From contig NZ_JBITMQ010000035.1 in NCBI RefSeq assembly GCF_044466355.1, positions 1-16,436 on the forward strand: a stretch of DNA of 16,436 nucleotides, given 5' to 3'. This document shows, one piece after another, positions 7,627-14,907 of this stretch. Origin of the DNA: Actinophytocola sp044466355 (GTDB lineage Bacteria > Actinomycetota > Actinomycetes > Mycobacteriales > Pseudonocardiaceae). The notes below the pieces were generated by a model. That model was not told where the DNA came from and ran no database searches. It was given only the letters and a program-made list of their open reading frames with translations. The first letter of the stretch is position 1; the number at the start of each line of letters is the position of its first letter. The position numbers were made by a program, and so were the translations under genes.

Positions 7627-8858
7627 CGGCGGTACCTCCCCGCGGAGTTGGCGTAGTCGTCGGGGTCCTCGGCGGTGTCGTCGAAGCCGTCGTCCCAGGC
7701 GTCCTCGGCCTCGCCGAACTCGCCGTCGGTGGGGAACGCGGCGCGGCCGAACGCACCTGCGTCCCAGCCCTCGTCCGGGGCGGTCGTGATGACCTCGTCC
7801 GAGCCGGCGAGACGGGAGTTCGGCGGAATCACGCTGTCGGGATTGCAGGCCGCGGCGAGCACCGCGGTGGCCTGTCCGGCGTCCAGCGGGGTGACCACGA
7901 TCCCCGACGGGGACAGCAGCTCGACCGCCTCGCCGAGCCGGCGAACCAGCCGGGCTTCGGCCGCGCGCCGGGTGGCGTCGTCGACCAAGGTGGCCTGCTT
8001 GGCGGCCCGGCGTTTCGCCGTCAACGCGGCCAGCGGTGAGGCGCCGCCGAGCCCGTCGGCCGGCCCCGTGGTCAGCAGCGGCTCACGCAGGATCAGCAGG
8101 ACCTGGCGGCGCAGCAGGTCGGTGGCGCGGCCGAGCTGGTCGAGGTACTCGGCGTGCTCGCGCGCCGCCCGTTCCAGCGCCGGGTGCGGCAGCCCGCCGG
8201 CCTGCTCGCGGAGCTCGGCGATCTGCCCGGACAGGTCCAGCCGCTCCGCCCGCACCAGCACCTGCACCGGTGCCGTCAAGCTGTGCAGGTACCGCCCGAA
8301 GGAGGCGACGAGGGACTCCTGCTCGGCCGGAGTGCGCAGCCCGAAGTTGATCGTGGAGCAGACCGCGACCACGGCGACGCCGTCCTTCCCGAGGTCGATG
8401 ACACCGGTGTCGGTGACCGCTTCGGCGGGCAGCCGCAGCGCGGCCGGCGAGACCGTCGATGCCGCGGCATCCGCGCCGCCTGCGCTGTCCTTCCGCTTGG
8501 CGCGGCCCGTGCTGCTGGTGTTCGCTACCTGGCTGCCCAGCCACTCGGGGACGGGCCGGATGTCTTCCGGCGCGGCCACCCGGTGCTGCGGGCTCAACCG
8601 CTGCCGCAGCGCCGCCAGCACCAACCGGTCGAGGGGAATGCCGTCGCGCTGCCCGAGCGCGAGGAACGCGGCGGTCACCCCGATCGGGATGGCGACGATG
8701 AGGAACGCCACCAGCGGCACGAACTCGCGGGTGAGCGTGTACGCCCCGTACAGCACGATCCCGGTGACGGCGAGGATGAGCAGCTGCCGCGCGGTCAGCG
8801 GACCGATGACGCGGTCCTCGCGATCGACGTCGGCGGGAATCCTTACCGGCTGACTCAT
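7623..8858 (-). CDS. PrgI/SCO6880-family T4SS protein (VirB3-like plus VirB4-N-like module)
   Basis: This 411-residue protein begins with a PrgI/VirB3-like module: VRIPADVDREDRVIGPLTARQL, then two transmembrane segments at about 24-42 and 47-68, then DGIPLDRLVLAALR. Residues about 150-345 resemble the soluble module of the actinobacterial SCO6880 family, often found with VirB4, including FGLRTPAEQESLVASFGRYL and PVQVLVRAERLDL. The C-terminal 60 residues are strongly acidic. It probably anchors the VirB4 ATPase at the inner face of the membrane. The start has a clear GGAGGTG site. It overlaps the TrbL-like gene upstream and the VirB4 gene downstream by ATGA, so stoichiometry is probably set by coupled translation. 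Confidence 0.88.
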   Translation of the reverse strand: MSQPVRIPADVDREDRVIGPLTARQLLILAVTGIVLYGAYTLTREFVPLVAFLIVAIPIGVTAAFLALGQRDGIPLDRLVLAALRQRLSPQHRVAAPEDIRPVPEWLGSQVANTSSTGRAKRKDSAGGADAAASTVSPAALRLPAEAVTDTGVIDLGKDGVAVVAVCSTINFGLRTPAEQESLVASFGRYLHSLTAPVQVLVRAERLDLSGQIAELREQAGGLPHPALERAAREHAEYLDQLGRATDLLRRQVLLILREPLLTTGPADGLGGASPLAALTAKRRAAKQATLVDDATRRAAEARLVRRLGEAVELLSPSGIVVTPLDAGQATAVLAAACNPDSVIPPNSRLAGSDEVITTAPDEGWDAGAFGRAAFPTDGEFGEAEDAWDDGFDDTAEDPDDYANSAGRYRR

Positions 8859-10945
8859 TTCCCTTCACCTCCTGGAGCAGGTTTCGGCGCGCGGAACACC
8901 GGCGGCGGAACCGATTGGGTGCGCCGGTAGGCGTCCCCGATGCGCGGCTCGGGCTGGGCTTGCCGGAACACCGGCGCGGCAGGAGCGGACGCCGACCTGA
9001 GTGGCGACGACGGCTCCGGCGCGGGTGGCGTGGCGGGCCGGAACTGCAACTGCGGGGGCACCGACGCGGTGCGGATCGGGCGGGCCGGCGGTGGGGTGGC
9101 GCCGCGTCGACGTGGCCCTCCAGCGGCTTGGAACTGCGGCGCCGATCCGGGCCGAGGTCCCCGCCGCGGCGGTGAGATCGGCGTGGCGGGCGTGGGTGCG
9201 GAACTGAACTCAGGAGGCATGGCTGGTCCCTGGTTCGCCGGGGTGACGGCGGGGTCGTGAGTGGTGTCTTGAGGTGAGGGCTGCAGGAACTGCGGCGCCT
9301 GCGACGGCAGCCGCGACCGGCGGGCCGCGCGGGCGCGCTCGGCGTCATGGGCCGCCTTGAGCCGCTTGTTGACCATCTCCGGGGTGGGCGCGAGGCGCGG
9401 CTGCGCGGGCCACGGCGGGTCCGCCGACCCACCGCCACCGCGGCCCCCACCGCCGCCACCGCCCCCGCCGCTCTTCGCACCGACGGCGCCGCCGACCTTG
9501 CCGAACGCGCCGGTCTTCCCGGCGACCATGCCGAAGGTCTTCGCCGCGATGTAGGCGCGGGCCAGACCGCCGAGGAACGAGCGGCCGTTGCTGACCTTGA
9601 CCGCCTTCAACAACCAGAACGGGATCTTGAACAGGATGAAGAACAAGGCGATCGCGGCGACCAGCGTGCCGAGCGCGGACAGCGTCGAGCCGAACAGATT
9701 CACACCGCCGGACAGGAACGTACGTACCGCGGTGATCAGCACCAGCGCCTGAGCGACCTGGATCGACAGCGTCGCGGTGAGCGCCTTCCACCACCAGCGA
9801 GCCAGCGGGTCGGTGTGCGGCAGCGCGTGGAACATCAGGAACAGAGGGCCCGAGATGATCAGGACGAGGGTGATGACGATCCGGACCACGTAGACGACCA
9901 GCAGGCCCAGGCCGACCACGACGAGCACCAGGCCGACCAGGATGATGAACAGTCCGCCGGTCTGGATGCCGGCGACGGCGTCCTTGAGGGTGTTGCCCAG
10001 CGAGGGCGCGTTGACTCCGTCGCCGAGGATGCCCAGGGTCAGGCCGTTGGCCAGTCGGATCAGCTTGTCGGTGAAGAACAGCGACAGCGCCGAGGCGATG
10101 AACGCGATCGGGATCCGGGGCCCGATCTCCTTGATCGAGTAGCGCGCCTGGACACTCTCGTGGCCCATCACGAGGATGCCGCCGAGGAGGATGAGCAGGC
10201 CGTAGGCGGCGACCACGAGCTCCCAGGAGTTGTTCCACAACTCGCCGATGCCAGGCAGATCGCTGATCGTCGGCGTGGACAACGCGGTGTGGCCGATCAG
10301 CTCCAGGATCGGCGAGAGCGCGGCATCGACGACGCTGCGGAACGCCGAGTTGATGGCCTCGGTGATGCAGGCGCCGATGTCGGTGATCCCGCAGTCGGAG
10401 TCGCTGTCGCCGCTGCCGTTGCCGGGCTGCTGCGGGCCGGTGCTCGGTGGCGGTGTCGTCGGCTGCGGGATGCAGTCCTCACCCGTGCACGGCTTGCTCG
10501 GCGTCGTGGTCGGTGTAGACGAGGTGCAGCCGACCTGGCCGGGGAAGGTGCATGTCGTCGGAGCCGGCACCTCGGTCGGGATGGGCAGTGGCGCGGTGGG
10601 CAGGGGCTTGGTCGTCGTCGGCGCCGGCAACTGGCAGACCGGCAGCGGCGAATTCGGCGTGCACGGATCCACCGTCGGGATCGGCAGCGGCGGTTGCGGC
10701 GGGGGTTGCTGCGGCGCGGCGGGCGAAGCCCAGGCGCTGACCGCGAGGGCGCCGACCAGGAGCACGACGATGCTCAGCGCCAGCATCCAGCCCGCGCGCC
10801 AGCGCCGCGGCCGACCAGCCGGCGGCCGGTCGGCGCTGGCGTCGCGGACCGGGGAGAGCATCGCTCGGTCTGCGGCGGCAGCGGTCGCGACCGGGCCGCC
10901 GGACCGGCGGTACGGGCGCACCGTGGGCGGGGTGCTGACGGCCAT
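8855..10945 (-). CDS. TrbL/VirB6-like polytopic T4SS channel protein
   Basis: This 696-residue protein probably forms the inner-membrane part of the channel. An N-terminal transmembrane segment (about 53-74, after PRRWRAGW) is followed by an outside Pro/Thr-rich linker (75-185) that carries paired cysteines. Six further hydrophobic segments lie at about 242-262, 278-296, 332-354, 355-375, 392-412 and 424-446, as in TrbL/VirB6 proteins. After FKIPFWLLKAVKVSNGRSF comes a cytoplasmic tail with a glycine run near 493-506 and a long Pro/Arg/Ala-rich low-complexity region to the end. That tail may bind partners or the wall hydrolase, but this is a guess. The start lies 3 bp after the pilin stop, with only a weak GGGGG site, implying translational coupling. 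Confidence 0.88.
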   Translation of the reverse strand: MAVSTPPTVRPYRRSGGPVATAAAADRAMLSPVRDASADRPPAGRPRRWRAGWMLALSIVVLLVGALAVSAWASPAAPQQPPPQPPLPIPTVDPCTPNSPLPVCQLPAPTTTKPLPTAPLPIPTEVPAPTTCTFPGQVGCTSSTPTTTPSKPCTGEDCIPQPTTPPPSTGPQQPGNGSGDSDSDCGITDIGACITEAINSAFRSVVDAALSPILELIGHTALSTPTISDLPGIGELWNNSWELVVAAYGLLILLGGILVMGHESVQARYSIKEIGPRIPIAFIASALSLFFTDKLIRLANGLTLGILGDGVNAPSLGNTLKDAVAGIQTGGLFIILVGLVLVVVGLGLLVVYVVRIVITLVLIISGPLFLMFHALPHTDPLARWWWKALTATLSIQVAQALVLITAVRTFLSGGVNLFGSTLSALGTLVAAIALFFILFKIPFWLLKAVKVSNGRSFLGGLARAYIAAKTFGMVAGKTGAFGKVGGAVGAKSGGGGGGGGGRGGGGSADPPWPAQPRLAPTPEMVNKRLKAAHDAERARAARRSRLPSQAPQFLQPSPQDTTHDPAVTPANQGPAMPPEFSSAPTPATPISPPRRGPRPGSAPQFQAAGGPRRRGATPPPARPIRTASVPPQLQFRPATPPAPEPSSPLRSASAPAAPVFRQAQPEPRIGDAYRRTQSVPPPVFRAPKPAPGGEGK

Positions 10946-10948
10946 CGG

Positions 10949-11458
10949 TCAGGCCCCCACGATCCCTTTGAGGATCTCCACGACCAGCGGCGCGAGCGCC
11001 GCCAGGCCGTAGCCCCACCCCGCGCTCTTGAAGGCGGTCTTGGCCTTCTCGACCTCGCCGGGGTCGCCGCCGCCCATCACGTAGCGGACGCCGCCGATGG
11101 ACAGGAACACCGTGGCCAGACCGGCCAAGATGCCCATGATCCAGTTGCGGACGTTGTTCAGGACCGTGGTCACCGAGTCCGCGAGGGCGACGACCATCGT
11201 GTCGGCGTGCGCCGACGACGCCGACGCCAGCAGCGCGAGGATCGCCAGCTCGACGATCAGCACCACGTGCGACCACCGCCGGGGACGGAGCGGAGTCCAG
11301 TCCTCCGGCGTAATGATCGGAGCATTCGACGGCTCGGTGCCGGTGTGCTCGTCCGGCGTGCGCTCCTGCACGGGCTGGGCCGGCGGCTGCGGATTGCCGT
11401 CGAGACCGGGGCGACGCGGCCCGCTCGCGGCGGGAAGGAAACGATCGATCAGGCGCAT
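10949..11458 (-). CDS. VirB2/TrbC-like pilin precursor
   Basis: This 169-residue protein has a 60-residue hydrophilic N-terminal extension, then a signal-like segment (RRWSHVV to LASASSAHA, about 61-85) with a plausible signal peptidase site after Ala85. The mature part is about 84 residues with two transmembrane helices (about 107-124 and 147-167) joined by RYVMGGGDPGEVEKAKTAF. The GG-R-Y-GGDP-KAK loop is typical of VirB2/TrbC-like pilins of Gram-positive T4SS. The extension before the signal is long for the family, but the ATG at 11458 has a clear GGAGGTG site. It overlaps the upstream gene by 10 bp and precedes the TrbL-like gene by 3 bp. Confidence 0.85.
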   Translation of the reverse strand: MRLIDRFLPAASGPRRPGLDGNPQPPAQPVQERTPDEHTGTEPSNAPIITPEDWTPLRPRRWSHVVLIVELAILALLASASSAHADTMVVALADSVTTVLNNVRNWIMGILAGLATVFLSIGGVRYVMGGGDPGEVEKAKTAFKSAGWGYGLAALAPLVVEILKGIVGA

Positions 11459-12426
11459 TGGGGCACCTCCGAAGGTCGGGCTGAGCGCGGGTGTGTCCCG
11501 CAGCCCTGAACTCCGGATTTCGCGTCCGTTTTGGACACGCGACCCTGAACTTTCTGCCCTGATCCGACCTGGGCGACGGACACGGACAGTGACGACCGTG
11601 GCAAGTCGCTGACCGACGTGACCGGGCGCGCCAGGGCCACCGCAGTGGCCACCTGGTCGGTCAGCGGGTCGGTCGGATCGGTCTCGGCGGCGCCGTCGCG
11701 CAGGTACGCGGCGAGCCGGAGCTCGGCGCGTTTGCGCGTCTTGTAGACCGCCCACTCGCCGGTCTGGTGCGTCGCGGCCCAGTCCGCGACGGGCACCTCT
11801 TCCAACCGGGTTGCACCGATCAGCGCGGCCTCGGTCTGGGTCAGGACTCCGTCCGCGACCGCGCGAGCGAGGACCAGATCCGGATGCCCCCACGGCGTGT
11901 GCGGCGGGGTTGACCGGAAGCCCGGCGCGACCGGAGTCGGACCCGCCAGCGCCTCGGCGAGCGCGTCATATCCGGACCGGTACGCGGCCCACCGCAGCCG
12001 CAGCATGATCCGCGGCGGACGCAGATCGATGGTCGACAACGCGGTCAGGAAGCCGCGCAACACCTCGGCGTGAACATCGGCCGGATCGCCGGCAAACCGA
12101 TCGGACAAGGTGGCCGCGACCGAGGTCAGCGCGGGCAGTGCGACACCGACCGCGGCGACAGTCCAGGTCGCTCCTTCAGTCCGGGAGCGCAGCACCAGAT
12201 GCGCCCACACCGCGTCCCGCGTCGCCTGCGGGCACCGGCGCGCCAGCAGCCGGTCGCGGACCTCGTCCAGCGGGAGGTACCGGTCGGGCAGACCGGGGAA
12301 GAGCCGGCCGTTCAGCGACACCGGATGCGGCCCGGTCACCAGCCAGGTAAACGTGTCCCGCGCGATATCCAACGAGTTCGGGACAACCTCGTCGCCACGG
12401 CGACGAAAAACGGATTGTGCTGCCAT
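11449..12426 (-). CDS. uncharacterised protein with a possible sigma-like helix-turn-helix; first gene of the T4SS operon
   Basis: I do not recognise a named family with certainty in this 325-residue protein. Residues about 20-165 are mainly alpha-helical, with a stretch (67-150) loosely like a sigma-factor region 2. Residues about 183-243 (LVLARAV through ELRLAAYL) look like a helix-turn-helix of sigma region 4 or LuxR type: TEAALIGATRLEEVPVAD then AVYKTRKRAE. The last 75 residues are low in recognisable structure and include four serines near SSLSVSVAQ. It is the first gene after the motif-rich divergent region, so an operon regulator or sigma-like activator is plausible. A structural transfer protein cannot be excluded. 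The start ATG has GGGAG upstream and the gene ends 10 bp inside the pilin gene. Confidence 0.7.
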   Translation of the reverse strand: MAAQSVFRRRGDEVVPNSLDIARDTFTWLVTGPHPVSLNGRLFPGLPDRYLPLDEVRDRLLARRCPQATRDAVWAHLVLRSRTEGATWTVAAVGVALPALTSVAATLSDRFAGDPADVHAEVLRGFLTALSTIDLRPPRIMLRLRWAAYRSGYDALAEALAGPTPVAPGFRSTPPHTPWGHPDLVLARAVADGVLTQTEAALIGATRLEEVPVADWAATHQTGEWAVYKTRKRAELRLAAYLRDGAAETDPTDPLTDQVATAVALARPVTSVSDLPRSSLSVSVAQVGSGQKVQGRVSKTDAKSGVQGCGTHPRSARPSEVPQCA

Positions 12427-12482
12427 GTCATGACTCCCACGGCGTCGATGCGAACAACAACGACGTCAGGAAGCCACGACCG

Positions 12483-12502
12483 ATACCACGGAAATACCAC
12501 GG
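12483..12502. repeat. tandem 9-bp direct repeat ATACCACGG with 11-bp period
   Basis: ATACCACGG occurs at 12483-12491 and again at 12494-12502, so the copies lie on the same face of the helix. They stand 57-76 bp upstream of the first T4SS gene and next to the first CTAG site. They may be a paired operator or iteron-like sites for a regulator. Confidence 0.7.
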
Positions 12503-12507
12503 CATTA

Positions 12508-12672
12508 CTAGGCCCCAACTAGCAAACCGCGCCGAGACTACTAGCGAACTACTATTTCGCCCCGCGAGCGGGGTCGATCAAGATCAACAAACCAGCCCCG
12601 CGCAGCAGGCCCCTTGATCAACTCTAGTAGCTGATTACCTGCGGTTATAGTCACCCGCTAGTACAGCACTAG
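12508..12672. promoter_or_regulatory. array of six CTAG motifs with mirrored helical spacing
   Basis: CTAG starts at 12508, 12519, 12541, 12624, 12658 and 12669. The left trio is spaced 11 and 22 bp, the right trio 34 and 11 bp, mirrored about a centre near 12587. The extended context is also mirrored: CTACTAG at left (12538-12544) and CTAGTAG at right (12624-12630, 12669-12675). CTAG is rare in high-GC actinobacterial DNA; I noticed only one other copy here, at 14680. This looks like a cooperative operator for a regulator controlling both operons. Confidence 0.6.
12560..12573. other. short GC-rich hairpin at the centre of the control region
   Basis: CCCCGC (12560-12565) is followed by GA and then GCGGGG (12568-12573), a perfect palindromic arm pair that would close with a 4-nt loop. 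It lies between the two halves of the CTAG array. It could be a transcription insulator or a structural part of an origin. No T-run follows on either side. Confidence 0.5.
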
Positions 12673-12714
12673 TAGTCGCACAGGGCGTCAGAGGGCGCCA
12701 GGATTGAAGATCAA
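12576..12714. repeat. dispersed GATCAA motifs
   Basis: GATCAA occurs at 12576-12581 and directly again at 12582-12587. It recurs within the palindrome TTGATCAA at 12614-12621 and once more at 12709-12714. Three of the four copies are followed by C. The motif set interleaves with the CTAG array and may be a second binding site type. Confidence 0.5.
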
Positions 12715-12725
12715 CCGTCGCAGCC

Positions 12726-12747
12726 GAAAAATCTTGAAAAATTTTTC
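12726..12747. other. AT-rich palindrome in the control region
   Basis: GAAAAATTTTTC (12736-12747) is a perfect 12-bp palindrome. GAAAAAT (12726-12732) can also pair with ATTTTTC (12741-12747). In DNA this GC-rich, an A/T patch is notable. It may ease strand opening (promoter upstream element or unwinding element) or bind a nucleoid protein. Confidence 0.5.
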
Positions 12748-12765
12748 CCAGGCCAGTCCAGCGGG

Positions 12766-12797
12766 CGGTTCTGGGCGAGCCCGGAGTGACCGAACCG
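12766..12797. other. two-step hairpin downstream of the AT-rich palindrome
   Basis: CGGTTC (12766-12771) pairs with GAACCG (12792-12797). Inside it GGG (12773-12775) pairs with CCC (12780-12782) around CGAG. If transcribed on the plus strand it would sit in the leader of the methyltransferase-like operon. Its role is unknown. Confidence 0.4.
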
Positions 12798-12968
12798 GCG
12801 GCTCTCAAACCACGGCTTTAACAGAACTGTTCGAGTCCTTTCGAGGTGCGAGCAACGCGGGCAGTTGTGATGCAGAGAAATTTGACGAGGCGTGTCCAAA
12901 ACGGGGTCGAAATACGGAGTTAAGGGGCGTCAGAACGCACAGCACCCCCTCGTCGGAGGAGACCCGCG

Positions 12969-13961
12969 ATGACCCCGACACACGGCAACGGCTCACCAGG
13001 AGACGGCTCCCAGGAGCACGGCCCGACCGACCCACCGACCGTCCCGATCCCGCTCCCGCAGCGGCGGCGAACACCGCGTCTGCGTGCCCTGCGCCTCACG
13101 CTGCGCCATCCGCGTCCGGCCCGGCCGAGCACCGTCTGGCCGTGCGCTCAGGACGACCTTCGTGAAGGCACCGGGCTGCTCGCCAACTGGCTGCTGACCG
13201 CGGTCATCAAGCTCGTCACCACCTACACCCAGCCCGGCCAACGGGTGCTTCTGCTCGACCCCGCGCCCTACCTCGCGCCGTCCGCGTCGTGGTCACCAAC
13301 TGGGAGCCGCAGCCAGTCTCGGCCCGGTCCGTATGCCGGACTGCACGAAGCGGGCTGGACCGTGGTCCGACTCGGCCGCGGCGTCCAAACCCAGACCGCC
13401 GTCGCACACCCCGACCCGGTCGACGAACCCGCCGGTGCCGCGGCAGTCGAGTCCGAGTCCGGACCCCGACCGAACCCCGACAGTCCGACCACCGACCAGT
13501 CCGACGGGCCGTCGACAGACCGCCGGACCGGATCCGATCCGACTGCAACCGGCGTCGGTCCGGACCGCTACGACCTCGTCATCACCGCGGCCGACCCGCG
13601 CACCCTCGACTGGTTCCGACCCGCCGACTGGGCCGGTCTGCTCACCCCGACCGGCACCCTCGCCGTCATCACTCACGGTGACCGTTCCCGTGATCGGCTC
13701 ACCGACCCCGCCGGCTCGCTGGTGCGCGCCGCGCACCGCACCGGGCTGCGCTACCTCGATCGCATCGCCCTGCTGCGCGTCCCCGTCCGCGACGGCGCGC
13801 TCGCGGTCGCGACCCCGGCCCCGCACCCCCGACCGCAGGGTCCAACGCGACCGCTCGCGACCCCCGCTCGGCACACCCAGGTGCATGAGGACCTCTTGGT
13901 GTTCGCCCGCCAACCGGCCCTGACCGACGCCGCCGACGGGGAGGAGACCTCCGATGACTGA
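12969..13961 (+). CDS. degenerate SAM-dependent methyltransferase-like protein
   Basis: This 330-residue protein has a methyltransferase-like layout but seems to have lost the active site. After a 55-residue disordered, Pro-rich N-terminus comes STVWPCAQ, a helix (GLLANWLLTAVIKLVTTY) and PGQRVLLLDP (89-98), which sits where motif I of DNA methyltransferases (DPFxGxGT) would be but lacks the glycines. A repetitive, probably disordered insert spans about 140-198. YDLVITAADP (201-210) occupies the motif IV position but lacks PPY. The C-terminus HEDLLVFARQP (306-316) resembles the last strand of such enzymes. The start has GGAGGAG 7 bp upstream. The gene overlaps the next, also methyltransferase-like, by 8 bp. 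A non-catalytic DNA- or SAM-binding role is inference. Confidence 0.75.
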   Translation: MTPTHGNGSPGDGSQEHGPTDPPTVPIPLPQRRRTPRLRALRLTLRHPRPARPSTVWPCAQDDLREGTGLLANWLLTAVIKLVTTYTQPGQRVLLLDPAPYLAPSASWSPTGSRSQSRPGPYAGLHEAGWTVVRLGRGVQTQTAVAHPDPVDEPAGAAAVESESGPRPNPDSPTTDQSDGPSTDRRTGSDPTATGVGPDRYDLVITAADPRTLDWFRPADWAGLLTPTGTLAVITHGDRSRDRLTDPAGSLVRAAHRTGLRYLDRIALLRVPVRDGALAVATPAPHPRPQGPTRPLATPARHTQVHEDLLVFARQPALTDAADGEETSDD

Positions 13962-14907
13962 CCGTCCGACGTCGCCCTGGCCGCTCCCCCTGCCGCCGGG
14001 GGAGGAGCCGCCGATGCCGCCGCTGTCGGTCTGGCCCACCGGCCAGCGTGACCCGCTCGCGCAACTGCGCGACGCCGGCTGTGTGCCCGGCACCGAGACC
14101 GACACCGAGCGGATTCCGCCCGCCGTCGCCGCCCACGCGATCGCCCTCTACACCCGTCCCGGCGACCTCGTTCTCGACCCCGACTGCGGCGCGGGCACCG
14201 CCCTCGTGGAGGCGCTGCGCGCCGGCCGTCACGCGCTCGGATTGACCGCCCGCAGCCGGTGGTGGACGCTGGCTCGCGCCAACGTCACCGCCGCCAAGAC
14301 CGCGGGCGCCTGGCGCGACGGCTCGGTCCTCGACGCCCGGCCGAAAGTCCTCGCGACCGTCCGGGCCGCCGGGTTGATCGGGCGAGTCGGACTCGTCCTG
14401 ACCGCCCTGCGCACCGCGCCAGCCGACCCCAACGACCAGGCGAACGGTCCGGACCGCGACCCGGTCGAGTCCGCCCTCGCCGACCTCGCCACGACGCTGC
14501 TCTACTGCGAGCCGCTGCTGCGCTCCGGCGGGCACGTCGCCGTCATCGCGCGACCTCTCCGGCACCCGAACGGTTCGCTGGTTGACCTGACCAGTCCGCT
14601 CATCGCCGCCGCCACCGCTGCCGGGCTGGCGCCGGTCGAGCGGTGCATCGCGCTGACCGCCGGACTGCGCGGCAGCCGACTAGTCACCCGAGCCTCACTC
14701 GCCGAACGTCGCGCCGCTGCCCGAGCCCGCGCCGCCGGTGCGCCGACCGCGCTCACCGTTCACCACGAGGTGCTCGTCCTCCAACTCGCCCACGACACCG
14801 AACTCGCCGCCGCGACGGCAGCCGGCATCCCGTGGCCGACCGAGGACGACGTCATCCGGCCCGCCGTCAACGGCGTCACCTACCCCGGCTGGAGGCGAGC
14901 GGCATGA
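13954..14907 (+). CDS. DNA-methyltransferase-like protein lacking a catalytic PPY motif
   Basis: This 317-residue protein keeps a clear SAM-binding motif I: PGDLVLDPDCGAGTALVEAL at 69-88, as in N4/N6-type DNA methyltransferases and TRM11-like enzymes. RHALGLTARSRWWTLARANV (92-111) matches the following motif. Where (D/N/S)PPY would be expected, it reads VGLVLTALRTAP (145-156), so base methylation is doubtful. LLYCEPLLRSGGHVAVIARP (182-201) fits the next strands and HHEVLVLQL (270-278) the C-terminal one. It starts 8 bp inside the previous gene with GGGGAGGAG upstream and overlaps the recombinase-like gene by ATGA. The two neighbours may form a heterodimer or have diverged from one duplicated enzyme. 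Confidence 0.8.
   Translation: MTDRPTSPWPLPLPPGEEPPMPPLSVWPTGQRDPLAQLRDAGCVPGTETDTERIPPAVAAHAIALYTRPGDLVLDPDCGAGTALVEALRAGRHALGLTARSRWWTLARANVTAAKTAGAWRDGSVLDARPKVLATVRAAGLIGRVGLVLTALRTAPADPNDQANGPDRDPVESALADLATTLLYCEPLLRSGGHVAVIARPLRHPNGSLVDLTSPLIAAATAAGLAPVERCIALTAGLRGSRLVTRASLAERRAAARARAAGAPTALTVHHEVLVLQLAHDTELAAATAAGIPWPTEDDVIRPAVNGVTYPGWRRAA

Larger units (their letters stand above)
12427..12968. promoter_or_regulatory. divergent intergenic control region between the transfer operon and the plus-strand operon
   Basis: This 542-bp gap has no convincing gene and must hold promoters for both blocks. It is AT-richer than its flanks and dense in short motifs, listed separately. A possible -35 element TTGACG lies at 12882-12887 on the plus strand, but the -10 candidate behind it (near AAATAC) is poor. 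A TATAGT hexamer at 12646-12651 has no good -35 partner. GGAGGAG at 12955-12961 is the ribosome binding site for the gene at 12969. The layout fits coordinated repression of transfer and of the plus-strand genes, and could also hold an origin of replication or transfer. Confidence 0.65.

Noticed and set aside
5872..7656. Long plus-strand open frame antisense to the VirB4-like gene
   Set aside because: It is a GC-rich shadow frame with no domain resemblance, opposite a gene with intact Walker motifs.
9347..11509. Long plus-strand open frame antisense to the TrbL-like and pilin genes
   Set aside because: Its composition is dominated by Arg, Gln, Asp and Gly, typical of antisense frames in high-GC DNA; the opposite strand has membrane segments and pilin motifs.
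12826..12834. GAACTGTTC, considered as a LexA/SOS box
   Set aside because: The actinobacterial LexA site needs GAAC and GTTC separated by four bases; here the spacer is one base.
12711..12899. Small minus-strand frame of 62 codons with two cysteines in the control region
   Set aside because: No convincing ribosome binding site or family resemblance, and it covers the AT-rich palindrome and hairpin; a real gene is not supported.
12704..13165. Plus-strand reading frame starting with TTG before the first methyltransferase-like gene
   Set aside because: It has no good ribosome binding site, overlaps the well-supported gene at 12969 in another frame, and its second half reads as arginine/proline-rich shadow.
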